Assembly: GCA_032821775.1 (NCBI GenBank)
Contig: JAVLRN010000005.1
Location: forward strand, 2,604,001-2,668,000
Length of the DNA: 64,000 nucleotides
DNA from: Sanguinoderma infundibulare
Taxonomy: Eukaryota > Basidiomycota > Agaricomycetes > Polyporales > Polyporaceae
Direction: 5' to 3'
Below, one piece after another: positions 25,875 through 40,479 of the stretch. The notes under the pieces were generated by a model. It made no database searches and was not told the origin of the DNA. It saw nothing but the letters and a program-made list of their open reading frames with translations. The translations under genes were made by a program, and so were the position numbers. Within the stretch, counting starts at the first letter, position 1. Each line of letters begins with the position of its first letter.

Positions 25875-27173
25875 TTACTTCGGGACACGCTGGCCGGAGC
25901 CAATCTGACTCCCAAACTTGTAGTGGACGCCCTTCTCCTGGTCCAGCTTGACCTTCGCGTCCTTCTGGAACACCATCACGATGTCGGACCCTCCGAGCTG
26001 GAAGCACGAGATCTCCTGGCCCTTCTCTACCCAGTCCCCCTTCTTCACGCTCAGCAACACCGACGACACCTGTGCCATCCCGATCGGGAGCACCGCGACC
26101 AGCCCGATCTCGCTCTCGATGAGGATCATCCCACGCGCCTGGATGAACTGGTAGCCAGGCGAGTCAGGCGCGTCGGGCGCGACCCCAGACGTCGGGATGG
26201 CCGCCGCCTGGTGGTGGCGGATGACGGCGTGGTGGGGGATGATCGTCGGATCATCCTTCTTCGACAGGATGTGACGGTGCATCCCAAGGCGCGGACGCGT
26301 CCCGAGCGGCGATTTGGTGTCCACCTGCTTCAGGACGACCTCGAGGTAGCACAGGCCGGGGATGACCTTCGCTTCGAGGATACGTCCCGCAACGGGCGCC
26401 TGCTGGCGGTGGTAGTCGGTCGTGTTCAGGAACGAGTGAGTGAAGAGACCCCCGGAGAAGAGGGCACCAAAGTACGTCCCGGACGCCTCGTCGTCCAAGA
26501 GCTGGCTGATGCTCCAGGGGACGCCCTTGACGTCGAACGTGGTCACATCCGCCGGGTCGTCGTTGACCGGCCAGGTCCCGTCGAAGGAGCAGTCGGCGGG
26601 ACTGACGATGACGGTCGGGTCCTCGGCGGCAGCAATGGGACGGAAGGTGGGATTGATGTGACGCGCGAAGAACTCGTTGAAGGTCTTCCATCCGCCCGGC
26701 GGCGGGGGGTATTGGTCGAAGAAGTCGGTCTCCGGAGTGTCGCGGTAAGGCGGGGAGTGCACAAACGTCTTGATGGTCTCCTCGTTGATGGAGCCAGGCT
26801 GATCCATCCACATACCCATCTCCTGAGCGTACTCGATGAGCCACTCGGACAACCACCTCCAGGGGCTGCGAGCCGAGGGATCGATAGGGCTCTGGTGGTC
26901 GCGGACAGGAGGGAGATCGAGAACGAAGTAGAAGGTGCAGATGTGGTAGTAGACGTTGGTGCCGGAGACGTCCTCGGTCGGAACCCAGTGAACGTACTCG
27001 TCCATGTACCTAAGGTAGTCATCGACGGAGTGGATGTTGAAGGTTTCGAACTCGGGAAGACCAGTAGCATGAGCCATCAAGAAAGACTGCTCGAAAGCCG
27101 TCTTAAACTCGGGATTCTCCGAGAAGTAATCGACTAGCTTCTGGACGATGCGAGTAGTGGGCGTGTACGGCAT
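25875..27173 (-). CDS. Phosphatidylserine-decarboxylase-family enzyme, possibly an amino-acid decarboxylase
   Basis: A single uninterrupted frame of 432 residues, unusual among intron-rich neighbours. The start at 27173 (MPYTPTTRIVQKLVDYF) was preferred over an in-frame Met at 27206. The PSD catalytic region is recognisable: GWKTFNEFFARHI, SPADCSFDG, HSFLNTTDYHRQQAPVAGRI, GMILIESEIGLVAVLPIGMAQVSSV, and near the C terminus CFQLGGSDIVMVFQ. In this family the chain cleaves itself before a Ser to form a pyruvoyl cofactor; canonical enzymes have LGST or GGSS there, while this one has GGSD, which still retains the Ser. The long N-terminal helical domain resembles the fungal PSD-like subgroup that includes amino-acid decarboxylases such as PsiD, so the substrate may be an aromatic amino acid rather than phosphatidylserine. 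Substrate is inference. Confidence 0.85.
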   Translation of the reverse strand: MPYTPTTRIVQKLVDYFSENPEFKTAFEQSFLMAHATGLPEFETFNIHSVDDYLRYMDEYVHWVPTEDVSGTNVYYHICTFYFVLDLPPVRDHQSPIDPSARSPWRWLSEWLIEYAQEMGMWMDQPGSINEETIKTFVHSPPYRDTPETDFFDQYPPPPGGWKTFNEFFARHINPTFRPIAAAEDPTVIVSPADCSFDGTWPVNDDPADVTTFDVKGVPWSISQLLDDEASGTYFGALFSGGLFTHSFLNTTDYHRQQAPVAGRILEAKVIPGLCYLEVVLKQVDTKSPLGTRPRLGMHRHILSKKDDPTIIPHHAVIRHHQAAAIPTSGVAPDAPDSPGYQFIQARGMILIESEIGLVAVLPIGMAQVSSVLLSVKKGDWVEKGQEISCFQLGGSDIVMVFQKDAKVKLDQEKGVHYKFGSQIGSGQRVPK

Positions 27174-28469
27174 GGCTGAGATGCGGAGCGTGAGAAGGAG
27201 AGCCAAGGGGATACGGTAAGAAAGCCTCTTACTGTGCTTTGTTGTGATGGTTATAGAATACGCCTGATACGTTGAAGGGTAAGAAACTGAGATTGGGGAG
27301 AAGAACGGGGATCGTACTGACTTGGAAGGGACGCAGAGGACGCTGAGGATGGCGAGTCGGATATCAGGGCTTTTATACGTCTCGATGGACCGAAGGCTTG
27401 AGTTGGGACGTCATGGACACGAGCGATGTTGCCCAACTCGTAGACCATATCATCGTACGATCAGACGTTTTCAGCCGGTAGGACAGTCGGAAGACTACGA
27501 GTCCGGCACGCGTTAACCTCGTACCAGACATACGCGCCCATGATTGTAGTACCGAAGCATGATCCTTCCCCTTGACCAAAGGGTTACAGGTCATATACGG
27601 CAAGAGAGATAGCTTCCAGGCATTCATCCCGTCAACTACACTCATCGTGGTAGTCCAGGGTGGAAGAATGCGCTACGTGTGTCATACGAGGTAGCGAGGA
27701 GGAGGCAGGGAACATCCGACCATCTGCTGCCATGAATTGCGCTGAATGAGCGACAAGAGTACCTTGTGTGCACAAAGTTAAGAAGTGTACCTCGTTGAGT
27801 GACTCTTTGGTAGTGAACCTAAAGAACGGCGAAAGGCGCTCCGGTAAGAAGACCATTCCGAAGGAATGAGAAGCAAGAAATACGGACTTTAAGAAAGAGA
27901 TCAATGCCTCGTGATGGCCCGCGGCAAGCAAGCTGCAATGCCAGTGCACGTTCGGTATGCAAGTCGCCGTCGAGCTTGCGTGGCGTTCTTCCATGTATCG
28001 AGGATAGCGGTACTTGAACTTTCTGTCGATGAACGAGATAAGCGTCATGTGTGCATGTGTGCATGACGAAATAAGTGGGTCTCCAAGAACCTTGAACACA
28101 AACCGAACAAGAAAGACGTAATTTCTCTACTCACTGGATGGCGGCGGGGATGATTGGTATGCAGCTAGACTCGGCCGGGCGAGTTCCCAGTCGAACACCA
28201 CCTCGACTCGTGACTGGTTCAAGGGGAAAGGACAGGTCCGTCGGCCATAGAAGACAACATGCGCTTCGCGTTCGCGGACATGCTCGAAGCGTGTTGTATC
28301 CTTCTCTGGCAGGCGTTTACTGGCAACCACCGTCGTTACCTGGAAGATCAAGATAAGAGAGGCTCGGCCAACGCCGATCGATGCTCGGCTCTCTTGAATA
28401 AGTAAACTCTTGCAATAGCCAGGCAATAGCCCTCAATTTCACCCTCTGCGAGCACCGCACCCGCGAACT
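27174..28469. other. 1.3-kb gap without a supported gene
   Basis: The interval carries the PSD-like upstream region on its left and the UPF0538 promoter on its right. A minus-strand frame at 28099-27632 (155 codons) contains SFIDRKFKYRYPRYMEERH but shows no domain or plausible splice context, so it is not called. No repeat was seen. Confidence 0.4.
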
Positions 28470-29194
28470 ATGTACTCGGGAGGCATCACCGACACTCCCA
28501 CCAACCTCGCCCTTCCCAAGACCGATGCAACGCTGACGATTCGAGTGATCAAGTCTTTTGAGTATCGCACCGAGCGCAGTCTCGTTTTCCACCACGTCAA
28601 CCTTGAGGAAACTACAGTGGGTCAGTTGAAGGAGAAAGTACGGCAAGGTAATCCCTAGCATCATCTTACCAATCCGCGCCGCTTCCCGAACCTTGGAATC
28701 CCTCCCCTAGCGATCCAAACCCAGCCAGGATGGAAGCCATATCGCAATACAGTCCTTGGTCGGTTCGAATCCGCTGCAGCGTGCCGCGTAGACCGTCTGA
28801 CCTCCCTGGAAGACACCCTCAAACTCTACACCAAGGCGCATGGGGCCAAGGTGAGCCTGCTTCGCAGTCTATCGCAGTCTATCTTCCCAGAGCGTGGCAT
28901 TTATTCGGAGCAGACAACGAATCTGATCATTAACTTGGATCACGATGAGTGGATATTCGAGGACGATTCGAAAGTCCTCGCTAACTTAAGCCTCGGTACG
29001 ATCCTCCTACATTCTCGCGGCATCCTTGGGGCTGAAAGCGAGTGTACAGAGAACGAATCGGAGGTCAGCTTCTTCAATCGACAGACGTACGAGGACTTCA
29101 AGAAGAGCCCTGACGTATGTCCCCAAATGATATCTAGCCATCCTTCCAACTCACCGCCTGTTCTCTCGACGGCCAGACGAAGTGGGAAAGTTGA
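28470..29194 (+). CDS. UPF0538 family protein (C2orf76 homologue)
   Basis: Small conserved eukaryotic protein of unknown function. Exons: 28470-28647, 28711-28758, 28813-28850, 28914-28995, 29050-29114, 29177-29194. The frame reads LTIRVIKSFEYRTERSLVFHH, then VGQLKEKVRQ, QPGWKPYRNTVLDTLKLYTK, NLIINLDHDEWIFEDD, SEVSFFNRQTYEDFKKSPD, and ends TKWES before TGA. The block order and the closing Trp match the family. The intron at 28759-28812 is 54 nt, has no in-frame stop, and could be retained without breaking the frame. The fold is probably ubiquitin-like given the beta-strand pattern, but that is inference. Confidence 0.87.
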
Positions 29195-30393
29195 TATATA
29201 GGTCCCGTTGGGTTGCATCCGTTGGAGTAGTACTGTACCCTTGTGTAATCCCTGGACCCATCTTCTTCTGATCCTCATTTTCGTTTTTTGAAGGCGCAAA
29301 GCCCGATCTCGGCCGATGGTTTCTTGATGAAGCGAGTGCATGCTGAGATGGTATTTCGAGTGCATTATCTATGAATCGTTGGGTATGGAGGAAGAGCGGA
29401 TACAAAACGATTTAGCAGCAAGAGTCCATCTGCCGAATTGGCCCTCAACCGAGCACCTGTGCCCAGTCTGCGCCTGCCGTCGTGCTTTGCCACGAAACCG
29501 TTGCGTTCGTGGATCAAGGCCTTGGTGTTTGACCGAGCGCTCCTCGACAGTTGCATTGTGCTCAAGCAAGAGCAGACGAGATTAGGGCTGTTCCCCAGCT
29601 ATCGAGGACCGTTTTCCTTGGTTCATCCTGAGGTCCCAGATCACTATCACGCCATTGTATCAGGTTCCACAAGCGCGATATGAACCTCAAACTGGACGAG
29701 TACCCCTTGCTCGAGGCCGCTGACGGTCGGACTGTCGTATTCGTTGGTGGGTGTGGGGCACCGCCGAGGCGAGAGAGCTGGTCTCGTACCCCGCGGGTAG
29801 TACTGAACTCGCACCCCACCACCGCAGTGTAATCGGGGTACGAGACCAGAGAGAGCAATGATTTAGATGGCTAAGCCGACATAGAGGGGACGAGCGGGCT
29901 GAGTGGAGGCGTTGTACCTACACAGGGAATGCATGGTCTGAGGCTTATATGACCGCCTCAGCAAGGTGATTTCAGGTTTGCCTAAGGGAGACAAGGTCTG
30001 AGGAGTGTAGTAGTGTCCTGCGTCGCCAGCGACCATAGCTTCAGAGGGGACGTGGCCAACTAGGGCGGGCACTGGTCATTATAATGAGACACTGGCGAAG
30101 AGAACTTGAAGCGTCGGATGTGTGGACATCTTCTACCTTTCGTGGTCCCAGTTTGCAATTCCCATGGCCTGAGCGAACACCGTGTTGGGAGACGGAGACG
30201 TCGGGCCTGGCCAGCTGAGGCCAGCTGTCACTCTCTGAACGGTGACAAACGCGTGACAGGACGCGGCTGGGGCGCCGTGGCAGCGACTGCGACGCGAGTC
30301 GGACTGGGCCATGACTGACGGTGGTAGGTGACTACTAAGTGAGACTAGTACTGACCACCGAACTCGCGCTTTGCTCCATCCACCACGGCTATC
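29195..30393. other. 1.2-kb intergenic region with an inverted repeat
   Basis: No convincing gene between UPF0538 and MIS14. It holds the inverted repeat at 29,778-29,849 listed separately and a short duplication of ggccagctg at 30,210-30,228. The right end is the presumed MIS14 promoter. Confidence 0.45.
29778..29849. repeat. Perfect 15-bp inverted repeat with 42-base loop
   Basis: The arm ctggtctcgtacccc at 29778-29792 is the exact reverse complement of ggggtacgagaccag at 29835-29849. GA-rich flanks (gagagag) lie outside both arms. It sits in non-coding DNA about 600 bases downstream of the UPF0538 stop. It could be a transposon-derived foldback or a structured transcript end; no element type was recognised. 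Confidence 0.8.
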
Positions 30394-31246
30394 ATGGCCC
30401 TCGACTCCCAGCGCGAAGATATCCCCCGCATATCCGTCGTCACCCTAGACGACTGGCGGCGCATAAAGAGAAACTACACCAAAGCAGCTCTCGCCGCCCT
30501 TAACGAGCAGCTCGCCGCTGGCAACGATTCTGCCGACCACCGCCGCATTCTTCTTGCCCATCTCCAGCGCGTATGTCACCACATCTTTGCTCTGATCTGA
30601 AAGCCTGTTCAACTAGACCTCGCATCCGCAGTTCATCGCCAGAACCTTCGACATGGCACGGTTAAACGTGCGGGTGAACGGCCAGAACTTGGAGGACTTG
30701 AACGAGGATGAACTCGGTGCGCTCTACTTCGTCGACTTAACCTAGGCTGTTTCGAACGCACATCGGGTAGATGCCGAACAATTTGACGAAGGCTTTGACC
30801 GACATATCTGGTCGTTGTCCGACCAGAGCCTCCGATGGGACTTGCATTTAGCCAACGAGCGTCGCACAAAGCCCGAAGAGATCGAGAAACAAATCCGCGA
30901 ACTCTTGACCAGCCAGAACGACCTCGATGCCGAAGAAGCCGCCGCATTGGAGGACCTCGGAGATGAACCAACAACGGCCCATCGAGACAGTGCGTCCTGG
31001 ATGACTTTTGTCTTACCTTGCTATCATCCTCACCTCGTCTTAGTTCCACTCGATGTTTACGAGCGCATTGATGAGGTCGCGTCTCAAACATTCGCACTCG
31101 TCGAGGAATTGAAGCAGGTGCGTCCTCACATGTGCTTTAGACACACAATCCTTGAACGTCTTTATGGGTAGGCTGTCCCAGTTCAACTCGACCGTTCCCA
31201 ATCGGTCAAGACCCGTTCGGAAGAGATCAAGTCGTTGAAGTTGTAG
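30394..31246 (+). CDS. MIS14: Kinetochore MIND/Mis12-complex subunit Mis14/Nsl1
   Basis: Outer-kinetochore scaffold protein of the Mis12/MIND complex. Exons: 30394-30570, 30632-30716, 30771-30989, 31044-31117, 31172-31246; 630 nt, 209 residues. The N-terminal half is ISVVTLDDWRRIKRNY. The family core follows as FIARTFDMARLNVRVNGQNLEDLNEDEL, then EQFDEGFDRHIWSLSDQSLRWDLHLANERR, then predicted coiled coil (PEEIEKQIRELL; YERIDEVASQTFALVEELKQ). The second intron (30717-30770) carries an in-frame TAG, so splicing is obligatory; an apparent acceptor at 30749 would leave only about 30 nt and breaks the frame. The assignment rests on the core block order and is good but not certain. Confidence 0.82.
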
Positions 31247-31397
31247 CATTACCTTTGGATGTCAACACTGTAGTCCTATATTCAAACCTTTTCGACTACC
31301 ACGCCCACGATCCCATACTTTGATATTTCGCAATCGATGAGAGAACAAAAACGAGCATCAACTGATACAACAAACAAACACGTACAACGTCTACACG

Positions 31398-32198
31398 TTA
31401 TGATCCGCGGCCGCGACCGAAGCCACCGAAGCCACGACCTCCACCCCGCCCTCTTGGTGCACCCCTTCCACCACCACCTGGACCACCCCGTCCTCTCGGT
31501 GCACCGCGTCCACCACCAAAACCACCAAAGCCACGACCTCCTCCTCGAACACCACCACGCCCACCAGGACCGCCACGACCTCGTCCCCCAGCACCTCCTC
31601 GTCCGCCTGTACCGCGAGGCTTTTTGACGCCTATAAATCACATTGTTCAGCTCTAGACAGTCCGAAAAGTAGACGAGATACGTACCGACAGCCTTGGGTT
31701 TGGGCAAAAACCTCTCAATCGGCAACAGCTTGTCTCCACCAATATATACCTTATCGCCCTTCTTGAAACTGCTCGCAACCATGCCCTCGCCCATCTTGAC
31801 TGAGAAGTATACCTCGTTGATGGGGCCAAGAATTTCGTCGACGCGTCCGATGACGGACTTGTTTTGAAGGTAGATCGGGGCGTTGAAGTAAGGGACCTTG
31901 TCGGGCATGGCCGACTGGCAAAGCATCTCGTCTTCGACTGCGTGCAGGAACGTCCCCATTTCTACCAGCGTAGAACGAAGTTGTGTGATGAATGTTCGTG
32001 AGAGAGACGAAGAGAAAAGCACACTTACCCAGAACAGTATCTGGAGGACCAGCATCCCTCTGCTGAAATCCGCCCCGACCACCACCGCGACCTGCGGACA
32101 TTCATGCCGTTTCTCAGGAAAGCACGCGCAAATTCTGACTTGGCAGACGCACCTCCACCACGACCACCAAATCCACCACCTCGGCCTCCTCTGCTCAT
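31398..32198 (-). CDS. GAR1: H/ACA snoRNP subunit Gar1
   Basis: Core protein of H/ACA box particles that pseudouridylate rRNA. Exons: 32198-32153, 32091-32029, 31961-31686, 31630-31398. The N terminus is a Gly/Arg-rich GAR domain ([15 protein letters not shown]...). The conserved core follows: [72 protein letters not shown] second long GAR domain ([15 protein letters not shown]) ends at TAA 31400-31398. Two GAR domains flanking the core is the eukaryotic Gar1 layout. The other reading frames of the repetitive 3' exon produce spurious Trp-rich ORFs. It shares about 206 bp of upstream DNA with PEX6. Confidence 0.95.
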
Positions 32199-32404
32199 AT
32201 CTCAGAACAGAATACCTTTGGGTAAGTGTCCCAAAGATGCCCCAAAGAAAAACCAGGAGAAGCCGCTGATAGGAGATGCACCGGCTGAACGGCTAAGCTG
32301 TGAGCGAGAAAACGCGAGCGTGGAGTGCGAAGAGGGTGACCCTGGGTGACGCAGATGATGATGGACGAGCGAGAAAAAGTGAGGAGGACGGGCGCTGGTC
32401 TGGT
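32199..32404. promoter_or_regulatory. 206-bp divergent promoter, GAR1 / PEX6
   Basis: Short shared upstream region of two divergent genes. The PEX6 frame extends into it to a Met at 32300, so the true shared space could be about 100 bp. No specific element was identified. Confidence 0.5.
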
Positions 32405-36343
<3,939 letters not shown>

Positions 36344-36408
36344 AGTTAACAGTACGATGAGTAATAAAAGTCTTTCGACTTGGCTTTGGCATATGTACTG
36401 TAAAAACA

Positions 36409-37482
36409 TCACGCGAATACCTTCGACACCGCGAGCTCATCCTCCTCCTGCCTCCTGAGGTCCTTCCGTACCCCGCGTTTCGCCTGCGCATGCTTCCTGC
36501 TCCCGTACTTCAAGTTGTCGCCCTTCTCGCGCTTCATCGCAGACCGGATTGCCGCGGGGTTGACAAACTCTGCCATGAGATGTTAAGGGCCAAAGAACAC
36601 ACTCAAGGTAGTGTACAGAATACGCACCTGGGTTAGAGTACACCGTCGCGCCGCTGAACGCGCCTTCGAAGATACGGATGGGGTGTAAGGACGAAACGCA
36701 TGCCGATTTCAGTCAGAGACGTTTGGGGAGGCCCGTTGGGCTGCAATGGGACCTTCTCGACGATCTGCCGAGACACATGAAGTCGGTTGCCTAAGCCCAG
36801 ACGCGCAGCACAGCTAACATGTACGCACCTGGAAGTTACGGAACCAGATCTTATTGTTGAGGATGGAGAGCCTCAGGACGCGGTCGACCAACGGCTTTGC
36901 TTTCCGCGCTCGTGGCGGTACGCCAAATATCTGCAATATGTGCGCGCAGGGTAGCCCACGGACGATCGCATGGCTGAGCAGACGGTGGACGAACTTACAT
37001 GCGTAAAGACGTCCTTTGTGAGCCCCCACTCGTTCTCGTCGAACGCCTTGTCGAAGCTCAGGACGCCCCTGCTCCCCTCCAAACAGCCGCCCGTCATTTT
37101 GAGCTCGTCCATCATGGGTGGACGTTCTCTACGTGCATCTTGATGCTCGTGCCGTTCGGCGCCTTGGTTGCCTATAGGTACAGATCTTCGTGACGACGTG
37201 CCTCGAAGTACAGGGTGTTATTACAATTGTGGAGGTCTGCGAGCTCGGGGAGCAAGTGCAGGTGATTTTTGGAGTCGAACTTCGAATCTACGCAATCTTA
37301 GTCCGCAACCCAGCGGGCGGCTTTTTGCAGGGCGTACCTTTCTTCACGGGTGGTAAAAGAGCCTCAAGGTCGTTCATGAAATGCCGCATGCGATGGTTGA
37401 TGCCACGCAAAGAGAACATGAGCACCCTCTGCTTGTTCCTTGGTTTCTTGGTGACCGGCGCATGGTCCTCGTCTACCGCCAT
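36409..37482 (-). CDS. BRX1: Ribosome biogenesis Brix-domain protein Brx1
   Basis: 60S assembly factor. Exons carry the Brix domain in order: NKQRVLMFSLRGINHRMRHFMNDL, HLHLLPELADLHNCNNTLYFEARRHEDL, MDELKMTGGCLEGSRGVLSFDKAFDE, FGVPPRARKAKPLVDRVLRLS, NKIWFRNFQ, SLTEIGMRFVLTPIRIFEGAF, then a basic tail KREKGDNLKYGSRK ending SKVFA (TGA 36411-36409). The start given (37482, MAVDEDHAPVTKKPRNKQR) is the first Met in the coding frame. A better-looking lysine-rich start, MASLLKKQKKAKGKP, lies at 37532 but is in another frame and stops after 19 codons. The true N terminus is therefore unsettled; see findings. Confidence 0.9.
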
Positions 37483-37532
37483 TTCGTCGGCTTCCCTTTC
37501 GCCTTCTTTTGCTTCTTCAACAGAGAGGCCAT

Positions 37533-37880
37533 CATCAAAATCCCAGTGGAAACCAAGAGAAAGAGCAAGGTGCGAGAGAGGCGGACAGCAAGTGATAGTT
37601 AATGTTATGTGGCATGCGGCAAAGTCTAAGAAGGATTAGACACCCTTCAACTTGCACCGCGGACAGAGAGGCAGGAGTTAGCTTCGTTAAGAGGGGTAAA
37701 CGTAACGTAACATACAAAGTTTGTCGTACTGCACAGAAACAAGTACAAGAGATGTCGTTCCACAGACTGGATCGCCAGCATCAGATATCTAACCATGACA
37801 GTACCAGTACACCTTACACCAACACGCGTACGTCTACGCTCTCGCGGACAAAACACACAAGTCAAATAACACGCTCGAGT
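37533..37880. other. Intergenic: BRX1 upstream / PhoD downstream
   Basis: About 350 bases between tandem minus-strand genes; presumed BRX1 promoter and PhoD 3' flank. No gene or repeat seen. Confidence 0.45.
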
Positions 37881-40479
37881 CTAGAACCACTTGCTCGGCT
37901 TGAACCCGATTCGATCGAGCATGCCCTTGAACGATTGAGGGACGAGGGCGCCGAGTGCGGTAGAGAGCTGCAGCTTCACGGGTTTGCCGGCCACCTCAAG
38001 GCTGGGGAGGCGGGAATACTGACGTGAGTCAATGAACATAGATAGTTGTTGGACACACGCACTTGTACGCAAGCTTCCCGTCGATCATGACTTCCAGCCT
38101 CACAACAGGGTGTTGAGAATCTCTCGTGTCAACCTCGAGCGAAGACCTACCAGGCATCAGCATCCTGACCAGAGTGTATGCATCAAGCAACGAACCATTT
38201 GTAGTTGCCCTCACCAATATACTTAATGACCTTCTCCTTCGGGACCTCCACAACATACTGCATTACCTCCTGCGTCCCGTCCTCGGCCACAAGAACCTCT
38301 TGGACTGTCTTGTTCACGACCTCCTCGCTCCTGGGCCTTAACGTGCGTATGAGCGGCACGTAAAACATGCTCATCGGGCTCGTCGAGACTTCGAGCACGT
38401 TATGTCCGTGATCGCCGCTCGCGTATTCGATTGCCGCGAACTCGTGGCGGTCGCCCGAGAGGAGGATGACGTTTGGCACCGACTGGAGCGCGCTGAGCAG
38501 CGCAGCCTTTTCAACAGGGAAGCCGGCCCACGAGTCCGTGAGGGCATCGTGGGTCCAGAGCGAGGTGAATGGAACGGACGTCACGATGAACTTGAACACC
38601 GCAGTGCTATTGACCTGCCAACGGGAAGCGGGGCGGGTAAGGTATGAAACAAACAATACAGGGAGAGAAGACGAGAGAAGCGGACACGCACCTTGCCAAG
38701 CCAGTTGTAGAGTGCGCCTAGCTGCTTGTCACCGAGCATAGTGTGGGTCATAGGATCCTCAATAGTGATGTCAGAGCGGTGCCGTCTTGTGTCCATGACG
38801 AAGAAGGCAGCATCCCCATAACGGAAGTCATAGTAGTACTCGCCCTCGACCAAAGGATCGTAGTTGGCGTCGGCATTATACAAGCTGAAGGCATCCGAAG
38901 CGTTAGGGAAGGGCTCCTGGGAACTGTTCCCTTGACCGACGTAGTTGTTGATGATCTGCAGGGAGCGACGTGAGGGACAGTGGAAACGAAGGGAAGCCAA
39001 TGATTGTCACCTCATGATCGTCGTACGTGTGGAAAATGGCTACGAAATCAGATCAGTCCACGAATCAGTGTTGCGAAGAATGCAGGGAACTCACGCAACC
39101 GCTCGTAGACCTTCCGGAAGCTTGGACTGTTGTAATTGCGGCGGTAGAGACGGCGATAGGCCTCCTTATCGTCGCCGAAGTAGACAGGCACATCAGCATA
39201 GATGAAGTCGCCCATGAAGATCAAGAATTCAGTAGGCGGGACAGGCTTCTCGACTGCCGCGGCCGTGGCCGGTACTGGAGGAATGATCTGGGCGATAGGA
39301 GAGGAGGTAGCGTTTTCAGCTGAGCTGCTATCGGTAGAAGTGGGTGCCTCGGCAGTGGATGAGACATGGTCGGACAAGCTAGAGGCAAGGTTATCAGACT
39401 CGGGGACGGAGTGCTGTTTGGGAGGCCAAATATAATGGGCGAGTAGGTCCAAACCCTTGAACCTGCGAGCTTGGAGAGGGGCATAGGGGAAGTTTGGGGT
39501 CATGCATGAGGAAGCGATGAAACGGAAGTGTGAACCGCTGTGGAGGCGGGAGTCGGGGAAGGTGCGGAAGGGGATGGGTTCGGCCGGGTAGGGGAGGATG
39601 GTGGTGGCGTTGGGATCGTTGACATCCTCAAAACGGTCTAATTGGAAGAGGATAAGTAAGGTTGAAGAAGATGGGGGGAGGGATGAGAACATACATTCGT
39701 AGGTTGTGGCGGGCCATAGGCCAGTGAGACGGGCGGTTTGAACCCAATCAGTGACTGCGGTAAGATTGACAGTAGGACCCTCACGCCAGGCTGGCGGTGC
39801 AGTGGACTTGAGCTGGCGGTAGGAAAGACGAACGAGATTGTGAGTAAGGTTGCTGATTGGGGGGTAACGGACGACGATTTTGGCAGCGTCGGGGTAAAGG
39901 GCGCCAACACGGGTATATACGACGCCGGACGCGTCGTCAAAGTAGGGAACAGCGATGAACTCAACGACGGCGAGGAGTAGAATGGTATTGATGGCGAGGT
40001 TTGCGAGGCGAAGTGCGCGGATGGGAGATGGGACGGAGAAGACGATGGTGGAAAGCGCAGACCTCCACTAGCAGGTCAATGTGATTAGGGAGAGGAAGTG
40101 TGCATGAAGGCGCGTGTTACTCACGTCGAGGGGCACCGGGACAGGAAGAAGGGCAGTTTGTTGAATAGCAGTAACGTCGGTGACGACTTGTCCGTTCTTT
40201 TCTGGCTTCTTCTCTTGAATGGTAACCGCCTCCTGCTTGACCAGGGCGAGTTGGTTGAAGAGGGGTGTTGAAGAGTACGACGTTGCGACGTAGAGAACAT
40301 AGAGGAGAGGGAGTATGTACTTTGCTTCGCCTTTTGGAACCTAGAGGGGAAGGATAGGAGGTATGAGAAAGGGCAGTGTGCGCGAGGGGGAGATGACGGA
40401 CAACTTGGAGGAAGAGATAGACTCCAATACGGTAGAGGGTAGAAACGGCGGAGCTTGCGGTGGCCAAGGAGGCCGACAT
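37881..40479 (-). CDS. PhoD-like alkaline phosphatase, membrane-anchored
   Basis: Metallophosphoesterase of the PhoD class, related to fungal membrane-bound alkaline phosphatase D-like proteins. The N-terminal part from 40479 (MSASLATASSAVSTLYRIGVYLFLQ) and the following YILPLLYVLYVATSY and ALRLANLAINTILLLAVVEFIAV are hydrophobic and suggest several membrane spans. The catalytic part has the metal-binding blocks FIASSCMTPN, IFMGDFIYADVPVYFG, YDDHEIINNYVGQG, FFVMDTRRHRSD and VILLSGDRHEFAAIEY. The C terminus ends GMLDRIGFKPSKWF, TAG 37883-37881. About ten short introns are present; the linker rich in Ser/Glu (VSSTAEAPTSTDSSSAEN) interrupts the catalytic domain. Substrate unknown. Confidence 0.88.

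Noticed and set aside
25923..27137. 404-codon ORF on the plus strand, opposite the PSD-like gene
   Set aside because: It is the mirror of a GC-rich coding sequence, has Arg/Val/Asp-rich composition without domains, while the minus frame carries clear PSD motifs.
27632..28099. 155-codon minus-strand ORF in the gap after the PSD-like gene
   Set aside because: No recognisable domain, no continuation by splicing and no codon-bias support visible by eye; left as an unsupported frame.
31282..31630. Trp-rich and His-rich ORFs over the GAR1 3' exon
   Set aside because: Alternative frames of the Gly/Arg repeat; only the GAR frame continues the Gar1 core and ends cleanly.
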